63,887 nt of DNA from a virus, in the IMG/VR virus record IMGVR_UViG_3300027659_000033, positions 1 through 63,887 of that record; one strand, given 5' to 3'. The notes under the pieces were generated by a model. The model ran no database searches, was not told the DNA's origin, and saw nothing but the letters and a program-made list of their open reading frames with translations. Below, piece after piece: positions 1-7,379 of the stretch. The translations under genes and the position numbers were made by a program. Positions within the stretch are counted from its first letter, which is position 1, and each line of letters opens with the position of its first letter.

Positions 1-1609
1 TAAAGTATCGGAAATACTGGTTTGCTGCAGCACCATAGAGACTGTTAAGAAGAATCTTTAAACACATTTGACGATTACTCGATCGGTCAATCTCAGTTTG
101 AAGGGTGTGATATCGCGCAGACTTTTTATCAGTAACTTCAGCTTCCTTCTCATAGTCAAGCATTTGTCGCTTTACTACAACTCGTTGATTGTATAGTTCT
201 TCAATAATTTCTGGGAGAATGCCTTGTTTGTCACGCCGAAAGCATGCACCATTTGCCGCAACTGCTAGGTTATCCTCTGGCGCCCAAACCTGTTCAGAGG
301 TTAGAATCTTATCCTCACCTCCGTTTTGAAGTGACGCAACTTTCATATGAGGCACAATCGTTTCAGGACTCATGTTATACTGAATAATGAGGTTAGGATA
401 TAGACTGTTAAGGTCAAAGCTCATAACCCATTCATGCCTGCCAATATGCGGATCTTTGACAAACCCGCCAGCATAGTCTGTTTTAAACGATCGTGAGTTT
501 GGTGGAATCGCAATTTTTCGACTCGCAAGTTTTCTAAAGATGATGCTGTCCCAAATTGCAACTGTGCCTAGCGTGTCACCGTAGTTTACACCACCGAAAT
601 ACGCGAGGGTAAACGCAAGGTTGATGAGACCTAGTTTCGCTTCTAACCGTTCAATAAGTTCAATATCAACAATGTTATAGTCAATGAATTTTTGGTAGTT
701 CTTCTCATACAACTCAGTGAGCGTGCCATATTCGCTATAGTCGATTTTATTTTGACCAAGCACAACCTCAGCAATAAAGTCTAGGCGATAAGACTCTTGT
801 GCACCATATGTATTTGCCGCAAACTTTTTAAAGAGGTCAAGATAGTCTAGTTGTTGAATGCCATATAGGTTATAAAGAAAGTTTTCTTTGCCCTTAATTA
901 CGACTGCTTTTTGTTCAACATAATTCCATGGAGACATCTTTTTCGCGTCATCTTGGCCAAGCACCCGAGAAATACGATTGACAAGATATGGAATATCAAA
1001 CAGACGAATGTTCCACCCAGTAATAACATCTGGCGCGTTTAAGGGGTCTGACCACCAAGACAAAAAATCAATCAACAATTCAGCCTCGCTGTCAAATTGT
1101 CTAAACTCTTTTTTAAGGTGGGGAATGCTTGATTGCGACGGGTCATATTCTTTTAATCCCCAAACAATATAGTGATCGAGTCGACTGCTCTTAAGACCAA
1201 TTGCGGTAATCGGTTGGTCTGCTATAGACGGTTCTGGAAAGCCGTTGTCAGACTTACACTCAATGTCAAGAGAGACGACGTCAATCTTTTTAGAGTTATA
1301 CTTAATTTCGTTTGGAAACTCTGCCTGAATAAAAGCAGGTATATGACGATCATTTCCATAAATTTTAAAATTGTCTATTCCTTCGTAACTTTTAGTAAAT
1401 GCTCGACACTCAGACATGCTGTCAAAGCGCATTGGCTCAAGTGGCAATCCGTCGAGAGAACGCCATTTAGCATTGCTGTCTTTACTTTCAAGATACATAA
1501 CAGGCCGGAACCTGTATGTGGTATAGATTTTTTGCCCGTCTTCATCATACCCTCGATATAGGAGAGTATTCATTTTTCGTTCAATGCAAGTATAGAATCC
1601 GTTAATCAT
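1..1609 (-). CDS. 43: DNA polymerase gp43 (family B), N-terminal part
   Basis: Replicative family-B DNA polymerase with 3'-5' proofreading exonuclease. The gene starts at the ATG at 1609-1607 and runs off the left window edge, so 536 residues are visible; T4 gp43 has about 900. The exonuclease I motif DIE falls at residues 115-117, almost exactly as in T4 (D112/E114). The palm motif DLNSLYP begins at residue 399 (T4 D408), and motif B, K-x3-NSLYGA, lies near the visible end. A sigma70-like promoter lies directly upstream and hsp20 precedes it. The call is secure; only the C-terminus is missing. Confidence 0.97.
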   Translation of the reverse strand, partial: MINGFYTCIERKMNTLLYRGYDEDGQKIYTTYRFRPVMYLESKDSNAKWRSLDGLPLEPMRFDSMSECRAFTKSYEGIDNFKIYGNDRHIPAFIQAEFPNEIKYNSKKIDVVSLDIECKSDNGFPEPSIADQPITAIGLKSSRLDHYIVWGLKEYDPSQSSIPHLKKEFRQFDSEAELLIDFLSWWSDPLNAPDVITGWNIRLFDIPYLVNRISRVLGQDDAKKMSPWNYVEQKAVVIKGKENFLYNLYGIQQLDYLDLFKKFAANTYGAQESYRLDFIAEVVLGQNKIDYSEYGTLTELYEKNYQKFIDYNIVDIELIERLEAKLGLINLAFTLAYFGGVNYGDTLGTVAIWDSIIFRKLASRKIAIPPNSRSFKTDYAGGFVKDPHIGRHEWVMSFDLNSLYPNLIIQYNMSPETIVPHMKVASLQNGGEDKILTSEQVWAPEDNLAVAANGACFRRDKQGILPEIIEELYNQRVVVKRQMLDYEKEAEVTDKKSARYHTLQTEIDRSSNRQMCLKILLNSLYGAAANQYFRYF

Positions 1610-1617
1610 GTAAGATC

Positions 1618-1646
1618 ATTATACCACAAACCGGCAAAGATGTAAA
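1618..1646 (-). promoter_or_regulatory. Early (sigma70-like) promoter of gene 43
   Basis: On the minus strand TTTACA (1646-1641), a 17-bp spacer and TATAAT (1623-1618) end 8 bp before the gp43 start codon. The -35 box overlaps the loop of a 15-bp perfect inverted repeat (1627-1666). Confidence 0.75.
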
Positions 1647-1666
1647 CAACAATCTTTGCCGGTTTG
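1627..1666. terminator. 15-bp perfect inverted repeat between hsp20 and gene 43
   Basis: The arms 1627-1641 and 1652-1666 are perfectly complementary around a 10-nt loop. The hairpin lies 19 bp beyond the hsp20 stop, so it may terminate that transcript, but it has no clear U-run. It also straddles the -35 box and spacer of the gene 43 promoter, so it could equally be an operator or a processing site. Confidence 0.55.
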
Positions 1667-1684
1667 ATGTTTATGTATGTTTAT

Positions 1685-2089
1685 TTATGCTATTGTTATT
1701 TTGCGTGGTTTCTTTTCATCCGGAACTTGTCTCTCGAGCGAGACAGACAAGATTCCATTTTGCAGAGAAGCGTCGTTTACGACAACATGCTCTGCAAGGG
1801 TGAAACGACGAGAGAATTTGCGAGCACTAATTCCTCTGTGTGCATACTCCCTTTCGTCTTTTTCCGACTTTTCACCAGTGATCACTAGTGAGTTTTCTAT
1901 CGTTTCGATGTCGAGTTCAGAGTTATCAAATCCAGCGACTGCCAATTCAATGACATACTGGTCTTCCGATAGTTTAACCACGTTATGTGGTGGATAAACA
2001 TTCAGATTTTCTCTTTGAACTGTATCAAACTCTTGAAAGAGTTGATCGAACCCAATACCAAACGGCCTATACATTGTACTTATTTTCAT
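1685..2089 (-). CDS. hsp20: Small heat shock protein Hsp20 (alpha-crystallin family)
   Basis: 134-residue holdase chaperone of the IbpA type, which binds unfolding proteins without ATP. The alpha-crystallin domain covers roughly residues 35-125, including the family patterns VIELAVAGF, LVITGEK and a GILSVSLER-like end (the G-x-L motif). Hsp20 genes are a hallmark of marine T4-like phages and commonly lie near the replication genes, as here beside gene 43. A strong Shine-Dalgarno AGGAGAAA precedes the ATG. A late promoter at 2176-2183 and a dyad at its predicted transcript start suggest late expression. A role in protecting phage or host proteins during infection is inferred. Confidence 0.93.
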   Translation of the reverse strand: MKISTMYRPFGIGFDQLFQEFDTVQRENLNVYPPHNVVKLSEDQYVIELAVAGFDNSELDIETIENSLVITGEKSEKDEREYAHRGISARKFSRRFTLAEHVVVNDASLQNGILSVSLERQVPDEKKPRKITIA

Positions 2090-2151
2090 TTTTGTTTCTC
2101 CTAATTAAGCGAGTTTTATATGTTATCACAGACCCAATATTGGCATCCGCG

Positions 2152-2172
2152 GTGTTACCACTGTGGTAACAC
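2152..2172. promoter_or_regulatory. 10-bp palindrome at the predicted hsp20 transcript start
   Basis: GTGTTACCAC and its exact complement are separated by one base. The dyad lies just downstream of the TATAAATA element at 2176-2183, so it would form a hairpin at the very 5' end of the hsp20 late mRNA, or it could act as an operator. A second palindrome, CCAATATTGG, sits at 2134-2143. Confidence 0.5.
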
Positions 2173-2174
2173 TA

Positions 2175-3092
2175 TTATTTATATTGAGGAAGTACAAATT
2201 CCTTAAAAGAAAGTAACTTTCGGCTAGAAATAATCTCGAAGAAAGTCTTTGCTTCTTCTGAATTTAATTTCTTATAGTCAAACGATACTTCTGAGTATAT
2301 AGGGCGATAGTGTAGAGTACGCTCCTTCGCAACCAAAAGTAACTGACCTGTAGTTACCATGTCAGATTTTTTAATATCACCCGTGCGTATAGGATTCATA
2401 AACTTATCATCATTTGGCTTTTGAGACATTGCCTCAAGAAACTCATATGGGTCAGCTATAACATTGTCGCGGAGATAATCATTAACAATTTCCCAACGAG
2501 TCTCTGAACTTTTGCGAGCATTAATGAGGTGGTCATCTTGTGCGTTTTTACTGTATCCTAAATTTGGCATATCAATGCCATGATTAGTGCGAACGCAATG
2601 GTCATCTGCTTTACTAATTTCTTTGAGTTTATAAACATACTTACGTGGGTTTTCCTTTGTAGAGTCTGCTTTTTTAATAGTAAATCCGCCTTCAAGAAGG
2701 TAACACGTCTCAGGATTAAAAATAAATGTTGCTCCGGCAAGCTCCTTATCAATTAGAAATTGAGCGGCATCTTTTGGAGTTTTTAGTCGCAAAGCATTAC
2801 GAATAGCAAGGCCGTCAGGAGAGACGATTGCTTTCTTTTTCTTTGCATTTTTACTAAGTACCTTTTCTCCTTCTTTCTCGTCACTCTTGACACTAAATGA
2901 AGCTGATATAATTGACAGTCCGTATTCGTTTACGCCTTCTGTCCATCGAGTAGTTTGATCATCAATAAAGAGGCGTTGTATGCCACCACGGTTTGAGTTT
3001 ACAACCTTTATAGAGGTCGAGTAATTTCTGTCGCGATTTTTAGCGCCGACCCAACCAAATTTCTTAATGTACTTTACTGCTACTACACACAT
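2175..3092 (-). CDS. Ntn-hydrolase (choloylglycine/penicillin-acylase-like, N-terminal Cys)
   Basis: 305 residues. Removing Met1 would expose Cys2 as the N-terminal nucleophile. It is followed by the N-R-D-R segment near residue 19, the G-V-N-E-Y-G-L-S block near 54-61, an R-T-N-H-G motif in the middle and an S-S-x-x-R-W-E helix. This is the residue order of Ntn amidohydrolases such as bile-salt hydrolase, penicillin V acylase and the C45 acyltransferases, and the length is normal. No signal peptide is seen, so a cytoplasmic enzyme is likely. The substrate is unknown; acyl-homoserine lactones or other N-acyl amides are possible by family analogy. A late promoter lies 21 nt upstream. Confidence 0.72.
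   Translation of the reverse strand: MCVVAVKYIKKFGWVGAKNRDRNYSTSIKVVNSNRGGIQRLFIDDQTTRWTEGVNEYGLSIISASFSVKSDEKEGEKVLSKNAKKKKAIVSPDGLAIRNALRLKTPKDAAQFLIDKELAGATFIFNPETCYLLEGGFTIKKADSTKENPRKYVYKLKEISKADDHCVRTNHGIDMPNLGYSKNAQDDHLINARKSSETRWEIVNDYLRDNVIADPYEFLEAMSQKPNDDKFMNPIRTGDIKKSDMVTTGQLLLVAKERTLHYRPIYSEVSFDYKKLNSEEAKTFFEIISSRKLLSFKEFVLPQYK
2176..2183 (-). promoter_or_regulatory. T4-type late promoter (hsp20)
   Basis: A perfect TATAAATA on the minus strand, 86 nt before the hsp20 start, overlapping the stop codon of the upstream Ntn-hydrolase gene. Confidence 0.6.
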
Positions 3093-3113
3093 ATGAGATA
3101 ATTGCTATATTGT

Positions 3114-3121
3114 TATTTATA
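3114..3121 (-). promoter_or_regulatory. T4-type late promoter (Ntn-hydrolase)
   Basis: TATAAATA on the minus strand, 21 nt before the Ntn-hydrolase start codon. Confidence 0.65.
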
Positions 3122-3132
3122 ATATAGTAGTT

Positions 3133-3819
3133 TTACCGACTAATAATTAATTTTCTTAAGCCATTTATCAAAGCTATGACAAATTTAGTACTCGTTGGTC
3201 CAGGCCATGGAAAACTTAATCCAATTACTCCAGTAGCAAATAACAATAACAGTCGCGTGCCATCTGTGCCAGCAAAGAGTGTTGATAGCGCAAAATTTCC
3301 TGAAAGTGCAGACAGCACATCAGAAAAGTCAAAGTCATAATGAAAGTCACCCGTAAATGACATATTCATCCAAATGTAGATTAACATACCCGCAACGGCA
3401 ACTCCAGCAATTTTCTTTAGTTTTGGATGATTTTGTAACCAGTCGTCAAGACCACGTAGGGCCTCTTCTGTCCATCGACCAATCTTACTTTTAGCAATAT
3501 ATTCAGCAATAGCCTTTTGTACTTGAGCGTATGCAGCATAGCCAGCCTTTACTGATTTCCACAGTTTGTTTAAGTCAAAACGTATAGAACTAAAAAATTT
3601 AAAGACCCTCGAGTCTTTAAACATAGTTATAATTTCCTGAACATCTGCTTTGGCAGCACTTGCCAATGTTTGTATAAAATCTAACTTTGACCGCACACCA
3701 GCCGTTAGATTAGACAATATTCCTTCGTCTAGGCTATTAGACTCAAATATAGTTATTGCCGAATAGTAGTCTGCTTCTTCTTGAAGAGAGTCTACCGAGT
3801 ATTGATTAAAACTTTTCAT
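3133..3819 (-). CDS. Hypothetical membrane protein (228 aa)
   Basis: I do not recognise this protein. The N-terminal two thirds are charged and helical. Hydrophobic stretches lie near residues 138-155 (IAGVAVAGMLIYIWM), 175-195 and 198-212, so the C-terminal half is probably membrane-embedded. Its ATG overlaps the regA stop codon (ATGA), so it is probably translated by coupling with regA. It lies between regA and the Ntn-hydrolase gene. No function is assigned. Confidence 0.7.
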   Translation of the reverse strand: MKSFNQYSVDSLQEEADYYSAITIFESNSLDEGILSNLTAGVRSKLDFIQTLASAAKADVQEIITMFKDSRVFKFFSSIRFDLNKLWKSVKAGYAAYAQVQKAIAEYIAKSKIGRWTEEALRGLDDWLQNHPKLKKIAGVAVAGMLIYIWMNMSFTGDFHYDFDFSDVLSALSGNFALSTLFAGTDGTRLLLLFATGVIGLSFPWPGPTSTKFVIALINGLRKLIISR

Positions 3820-4253
3820 GCTTTTTTCTTAACGTTACCAATACTGTATTTTGAACGAAGGTCCCAATTAAACTTATCTTTGTGAGAGATAATTTTAATT
3901 TGTTTTAGACTTGTGGTGTCTTTTGCATGATCACGATTAACAATTTCAAGCAGTCCCCAGTCAGAAAGAAGAAGAGTAATTGTATTACGCCTACACATAT
4001 CATCATGTGTAAACGTTGATGGCTTACCATCTAACATAAAGAGTTCTTTAAAATGTACAATAAAGTAGCGCCCCTGCTTGTGCAAGATATGGCAACTTTG
4101 AAAGAGTACATTTTCTTCTCGCTTGGAGGAGACACCAATGCGAGAAAGAGTTTCTTTAATTTTTAAAAAATCATCCGGGTCATTTAAATACACCTCAAGC
4201 ATTTGAGGTGGTGACCAGCTTATAATATCTGTATGGGAAAAATTGTCATTCAT
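3816..4253 (-). CDS. regA: RegA translational repressor
   Basis: RegA binds the initiation regions of early phage mRNAs and blocks their translation. T4 RegA (122 aa) aligns from residue 18 onward: MLEVYLNDPDDFLKIKETL against the T4 start MIEITLKKPEDFLKVKETL, then VLFQSCHIL, YFIVHFKE, the DWGLLEIV block and a C-terminal KYSIGN. The protein is 145 aa from the ATG at 4253; the internal ATG at 4202 would match the T4 start exactly, so the true start is uncertain. The position between gene 62 and gene 43 is conserved in T4 phages. A TATAAATA element lies 12 nt before 4253, unexpected for an early regulator. Confidence 0.95.
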   Translation of the reverse strand: MNDNFSHTDIISWSPPQMLEVYLNDPDDFLKIKETLSRIGVSSKREENVLFQSCHILHKQGRYFIVHFKELFMLDGKPSTFTHDDMCRRNTITLLLSDWGLLEIVNRDHAKDTTSLKQIKIISHKDKFNWDLRSKYSIGNVKKKA

Positions 4254-4265
4254 GATGCGATATTA

Positions 4266-4273
4266 TATTTATA
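4266..4273 (-). promoter_or_regulatory. T4-type late promoter element (regA)
   Basis: TATAAATA on the minus strand, 12 nt before the regA ATG at 4253. It would leave only a few nucleotides of leader. Confidence 0.5.
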
Positions 4274-4279
4274 ATATCG

Positions 4280-4504
4280 TCATCGTTTACTTTTATTAAC
4301 TGATCTAGCCCGGCGCCCACGCTTATTCTTCGCCCGCATTTTTGCTACTCGCTTTGGAGACAAATTTTTCTTTCCGGTTGACATTCTAAATCCACCAGCC
4401 ATCATGCGCTTTATAAACTTTGCTGGATCAATCTGAAGTCTTTCGATTGGGGTGTCTGATAATACTTCAGCTTCAATTACTTTTTCGTGTGTTTCCTCCG
4501 ACAT
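4280..4504 (-). CDS. Small basic hypothetical protein (74 aa)
   Basis: I do not recognise a family. The N-terminal half is acidic and the C-terminal third is very basic (a run rich in Lys/Arg ending RSVNKSKR), which suggests nucleic-acid binding. The start overlaps the end of gene 62 by 32 nt in another frame, and regA follows closely. A small gene between 62 and regA is also seen in some marine T4-like phages (from memory). No function is assigned. Confidence 0.7.
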   Translation of the reverse strand: MSEETHEKVIEAEVLSDTPIERLQIDPAKFIKRMMAGGFRMSTGKKNLSPKRVAKMRAKNKRGRRARSVNKSKR

Positions 4505-4925
4505 CTCTCTTGTTTTTTAGTTGTGTTAGTTGTGTTTGTGTAAATAGATGGAATACTGCTCGTGCTTTTTCAGCACTATAGGAGTATTCATCCATTATAC
4601 ATTTTATATATTCAGAATCATCTGACTTTTTTGCCCATTTACTAAAGCGTTTACGTGGGCGTATGCAATGTTTGAGAAAATCATATTGCATCTTATGTGG
4701 CAAGAATGCGCGTTGATTCATCTCATTTGCAAATAACACTGTATCATTAAAATAAGACAGGCCCCGATTGACTATAAACGGCACATATTGCTTGTCCAGG
4801 TTGTTATGGTCGAGGCCTTCGCTGTTGTCGGCGCGCGAGACCTCTAACAAATTTTTACCACTTTGACCTTCATTAATACTGTTAATAAAGTCAAATGGCG
4901 AGAGTTTTTTATTTTCTACACCCAT
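4473..4925 (-). CDS. 62: Clamp-loader small subunit gp62
   Basis: gp62 joins gp44 to load the gp45 sliding clamp at primer junctions. The 150-aa protein fits the short marine form: an SPFDFINSIN start, a KQYVPFIVNRGLSYFNDT block, then FANEMNQ, and an RKRFSKWAKK motif that parallels the T4 gp62 segment GKRYGKWAKL. It lies in the conserved 45-44-62-regA-43 order but is separated from gene 44 by a plus-strand endonuclease gene. A perfect early promoter (4964-4992) sits upstream, restoring expression past the insertion. Confidence 0.92.
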   Translation of the reverse strand: MGVENKKLSPFDFINSINEGQSGKNLLEVSRADNSEGLDHNNLDKQYVPFIVNRGLSYFNDTVLFANEMNQRAFLPHKMQYDFLKHCIRPRKRFSKWAKKSDDSEYIKCIMDEYSYSAEKARAVFHLFTQTQLTQLKNKRDVGGNTRKSN

Positions 4926-4963
4926 TCAATATTTCCCATTAGTTCTGTACGTTTCATAATTGC

Positions 4964-4992
4964 ATTATAATATAGTTTTGTCATTTTGTAAA
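4964..4992 (-). promoter_or_regulatory. Early (sigma70-like) promoter of gene 62
   Basis: TTTACA (4992-4987), a 17-bp spacer and TATAAT (4969-4964) on the minus strand, giving a leader of about 35 nt before the gp62 ATG at 4925. Confidence 0.75.
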
Positions 4993-5002
4993 TAGAATTT
5001 TT

Positions 5003-5010
5003 TATAAATA
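5003..5010 (+). promoter_or_regulatory. T4-type late promoter on the plus strand (endonuclease gene)
   Basis: A perfect TATAAATA reading rightwards, 66 nt before the endonuclease start at 5077. It is one of only two late-type elements on the plus strand, and each precedes one of the two plus-strand genes. Confidence 0.65.
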
Positions 5011-5076
5011 AAAGTATACCGACCGCGACATGTCCAGTGTCCGCCGGTTCTACACAGTACCAACTAAAGCACAATT

Positions 5077-5919
5077 ATGCAGCAATTAAAAATACTTATA
5101 CCTAAAGGATTGTCATGTACATCACCATTCTTCTATATCATCAAACACAAACTTAGCGAAAAATTATACGCTGGTTATTGTTCTTCACAGAAACATTGTA
5201 ACTCATCTAAGTTTATGTCTGAATATGGATATAAAACTTCATCTAAATATGTTAAAGAATTAATTAATAAAGATGGATTGACTTCATTTGAAATTATTAG
5301 AATTAGACATTTCCCAACCAGTTGTGATGCTATCAATTATGAATCGAGATTTCTTCATAAGATTAATGCAATGCATAATAATATTTTTATAAATCAAAAT
5401 AATGGTGGAAAAGAATTTAGATGTAAAGGGCATACTAAAGAATCTAGGGATAAAATGGGATTATCTAGGAAAGGATTAACACACTCTGATGAAACCAAAT
5501 TAAAAATGTCGATTTCTGGTAAAAAAAGATTTGAAGAAAACCCCGTGACAGATAAAACTAAGAAACTTTTATCTATTGCGATGAAAGGTAAAATAACATC
5601 AGATGAGACCAAGATGAAAATTAGTATTGCTGGTAAGGGGCGAGTAACTTCAGATGAAACTAAAAATAAACTTAGTATTAAACGAAAAGGAAAAAGGGGT
5701 CATTCCCAAACACAAGATACTAGGAGAAAACTCGCTGAAGCTGGCAGAAAAAGAAAAGGTGAAAAGCGATCAAGTATTACTAAACAAAGAATATCTGAAA
5801 AATGTAAGGGACGGCGATGGTGGAATGACGGCAGTAGTGTTAAAAGCTCTGTTGATTGCCCAGGTGAAGGTTGGTCATTAGGTAGGATGAAAGCATATGG
5901 ATGTGCTGCGAGAAATTAG
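5077..5919 (+). CDS. GIY-YIG-like homing endonuclease with NUMOD3 repeats
   Basis: 280 aa. The N-terminal nuclease-like region (18-110) has FYIIKHK...YAGYC in place of GIY...YIG, then GLTSFEIIRI and YESRFLHKIN, whose Glu fits the catalytic acid. Residues about 117-215 carry repeated NUMOD3-like DNA-binding units (patterns such as SDETKxKxSIxxKG). The C-terminus has a WWNDGSSVKSS...CPGEGWSLGR motif, typical of T4-type free-standing homing endonucleases. It lies alone on the plus strand between genes 44 and 62, is AT-rich, and has its own late promoter, all marks of a mobile gene. The family is recognised; activity is inferred. Confidence 0.85.
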   Translation: MQQLKILIPKGLSCTSPFFYIIKHKLSEKLYAGYCSSQKHCNSSKFMSEYGYKTSSKYVKELINKDGLTSFEIIRIRHFPTSCDAINYESRFLHKINAMHNNIFINQNNGGKEFRCKGHTKESRDKMGLSRKGLTHSDETKLKMSISGKKRFEENPVTDKTKKLLSIAMKGKITSDETKMKISIAGKGRVTSDETKNKLSIKRKGKRGHSQTQDTRRKLAEAGRKRKGEKRSSITKQRISEKCKGRRWWNDGSSVKSSVDCPGEGWSLGRMKAYGCAARN

Positions 5920-5927
5920 AATATAAC

Positions 5928-6869
5928 TTATTTAAACTCAATATTCACTAGTAATTCGGTCATACATGCAACCATATTCAGCTCCTTGTCAGCCATAAAA
6001 CCGGACTTATAAGAATAGTCAGCGAGAATAAGAACTGCGGACGGAATGGATGAAGGAGCAACAACATCATACAACGAATCATATAGCTTACGAAATACGA
6101 CTGCACTGTCGAGTGTGCTGTTGTTAACAACCCATGATCTCATAGACTTAAAGTCTTTGGCTTTGAGGTGACGAGCCAATTCAGCAATGCTTTGATCTGA
6201 CATTCCAACCAAGATTGCAGTTGGAATCTCGCCGCTTGTGCTGTATCGTTGACACTCATTAAGTACTCGTCTCCAGTCTGGAGCATAGCGAATAATCAAC
6301 TCTGCAAGCGTTTGTTCATGATATTTGACACCTTCAGTCTTAAGAATAAACATTAGGCGCTTCATAAAGTCTCCGGCGAGAGATGCCAATGACTTTTTAG
6401 TAGTGTTAAACTCAATTACCGAACACCTACTATGTAGTGGTTCAATAATCTTGTTTTTAAAGTTACATGTTAAGATAAATCTACAATTGTTACTAAACTC
6501 TTCAATAAACCCACGAAGTGCAGGCATTGTGCTTTGTGGATTGAGATAATCAGCCTCGTCGAGAATAACTACCTTATACCCTCCATTCAATGACACTGTT
6601 GAAGCAAACTGCTTAATCTTATTTCGCAAGACGTCAATACCACTCTCTTCAGAGCCATTGATTAGTATATAATCAAGGTTCAATTCCGCGCATAGCGCGC
6701 GGGCAACAGTGGTTTTCCCCAGTCCAGCGGAACCCGCCAACAATAGGTTAGGGAGTTGACCTCCCTGTACCATTTCGTTAAACGTTTTCTTTAGTTCCGC
6801 TGGGAGAACACATTCATCAATCTTTTGCGGTCTGTATTTTTCGACCCATACCCACTCATCAGTTTTCAT
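5928..6869 (-). CDS. 44: Clamp-loader large subunit gp44 (AAA+ ATPase)
   Basis: gp44 forms the ATPase ring that opens the gp45 clamp together with gp62. The 313-aa protein has Walker A GSAGLGKTT at residues 46-54, Walker B VILDEAD at 101-107, a sensor-1 LTCN near 133 and the SRC motif (147-149) holding the arginine finger of clamp loaders. Length and order match T4 gp44 (319 aa). It ends 8 bp from the convergent endonuclease gene. Expression is probably from the operon of gene 45 and the small genes upstream, perhaps with a weak promoter at 6880-6906. Confidence 0.97.
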   Translation of the reverse strand: MKTDEWVWVEKYRPQKIDECVLPAELKKTFNEMVQGGQLPNLLLAGSAGLGKTTVARALCAELNLDYILINGSEESGIDVLRNKIKQFASTVSLNGGYKVVILDEADYLNPQSTMPALRGFIEEFSNNCRFILTCNFKNKIIEPLHSRCSVIEFNTTKKSLASLAGDFMKRLMFILKTEGVKYHEQTLAELIIRYAPDWRRVLNECQRYSTSGEIPTAILVGMSDQSIAELARHLKAKDFKSMRSWVVNNSTLDSAVVFRKLYDSLYDVVAPSSIPSAVLILADYSYKSGFMADKELNMVACMTELLVNIEFK

Positions 6870-6879
6870 ATATGACTAT

Positions 6880-6906
6880 ATTATACCAAAGTGATTTGTT
6901 TGTACA
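6880..6906 (-). promoter_or_regulatory. Possible weak early promoter of gene 44
   Basis: TATAAT (6885-6880) with TGTACA (6906-6901) at a short 15-bp spacing, overlapping the end of the DsbA-like gene. The -10 box is perfect; the -35 box and spacing are poor. Confidence 0.3.
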
Positions 6907-7135
6907 CACTTTTAATTTCTGCAGCTTCATTTTCAAACTGAGCTGCAGTTTTCTTATGGTATAATTTAGCAACCTTGCGAATTAGCGGTTTTGGCAAATC
7001 AAAGGCGTCTGCAGTTGCAGAAATAATTTCTTTGATAGCATCTCGGCTGTCATCCATTTTAGATAGTTCATCCGAGATTTCGCGAATTGCGCCAAGCAAC
7101 TCCATTTTAGTCTTATCGTCTTCAATTTCAATCAT
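6881..7135 (-). CDS. dsbA: DsbA-like double-stranded DNA-binding protein
   Basis: 84 aa, similar in length and layout to T4 DsbA (89 aa), a dsDNA-binding protein that assists late transcription. Shared traits are an acidic helical N-terminal half and a C-terminal pattern of L-Y-H-K, then F-E-x-E-x-x-E, then a Tyr (here LYHKKTAAQFENEAAEIKSVY). T4 dsbA lies near genes 33 and 59 rather than 44, so the position differs. The match is by eye and moderate. The ATG is preceded by a GGGGAAAAA stretch usable as a ribosome-binding site. Confidence 0.65.
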   Translation of the reverse strand: MIEIEDDKTKMELLGAIREISDELSKMDDSRDAIKEIISATADAFDLPKPLIRKVAKLYHKKTAAQFENEAAEIKSVYKQITLV

Positions 7136-7141
7136 AATATA

Positions 7142-7375
7142 TTATTTTTCCCCAAAATATAGCGCATATGCAATAAATACCGCACACACCCAAAAACCCA
7201 ATGCATAGATAAAGGTCATGATGGGACTGTTGGCCCGTCTCTTAGACGACGCTACACCTGCCATTCCGCCCTTGGGATTCATGTATTGTAACCACAGCAG
7301 CGCTCTTCCAGGAAACGCAAATAGTTCATATAGAATGCTGCCGCCACCAGTCCCATCAAGCCTATCTTTTGCCAT
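7142..7375 (-). CDS. Small single-pass membrane protein (77 aa)
   Basis: No family name is known to me. The N-terminal half has an amphipathic segment (LYELFAFPGRALLWLQYM), then a basic stretch ASSKRR, then one clear transmembrane helix at about residues 53-72 (MTFIYALGFWVCAVFIAYAL). Similar small membrane genes occur next to gene 45 in marine T4-like phages (from memory). It is packed in one operon with a 98-aa gene and the DsbA-like gene, with gaps of only 4-6 bp. Confidence 0.68.
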   Translation of the reverse strand: MAKDRLDGTGGGSILYELFAFPGRALLWLQYMNPKGGMAGVASSKRRANSPIMTFIYALGFWVCAVFIAYALYFGEK

Positions 7376-7379
7376 ATTA

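Noticed and set aside
1682-1689. CATAAATA on the minus strand near the hsp20 stop, a possible late promoter for gene 43
   Set aside because: It overlaps the last hsp20 codons and lies ahead of a strong hairpin; gene 43 already has a perfect early promoter. It is probably chance.
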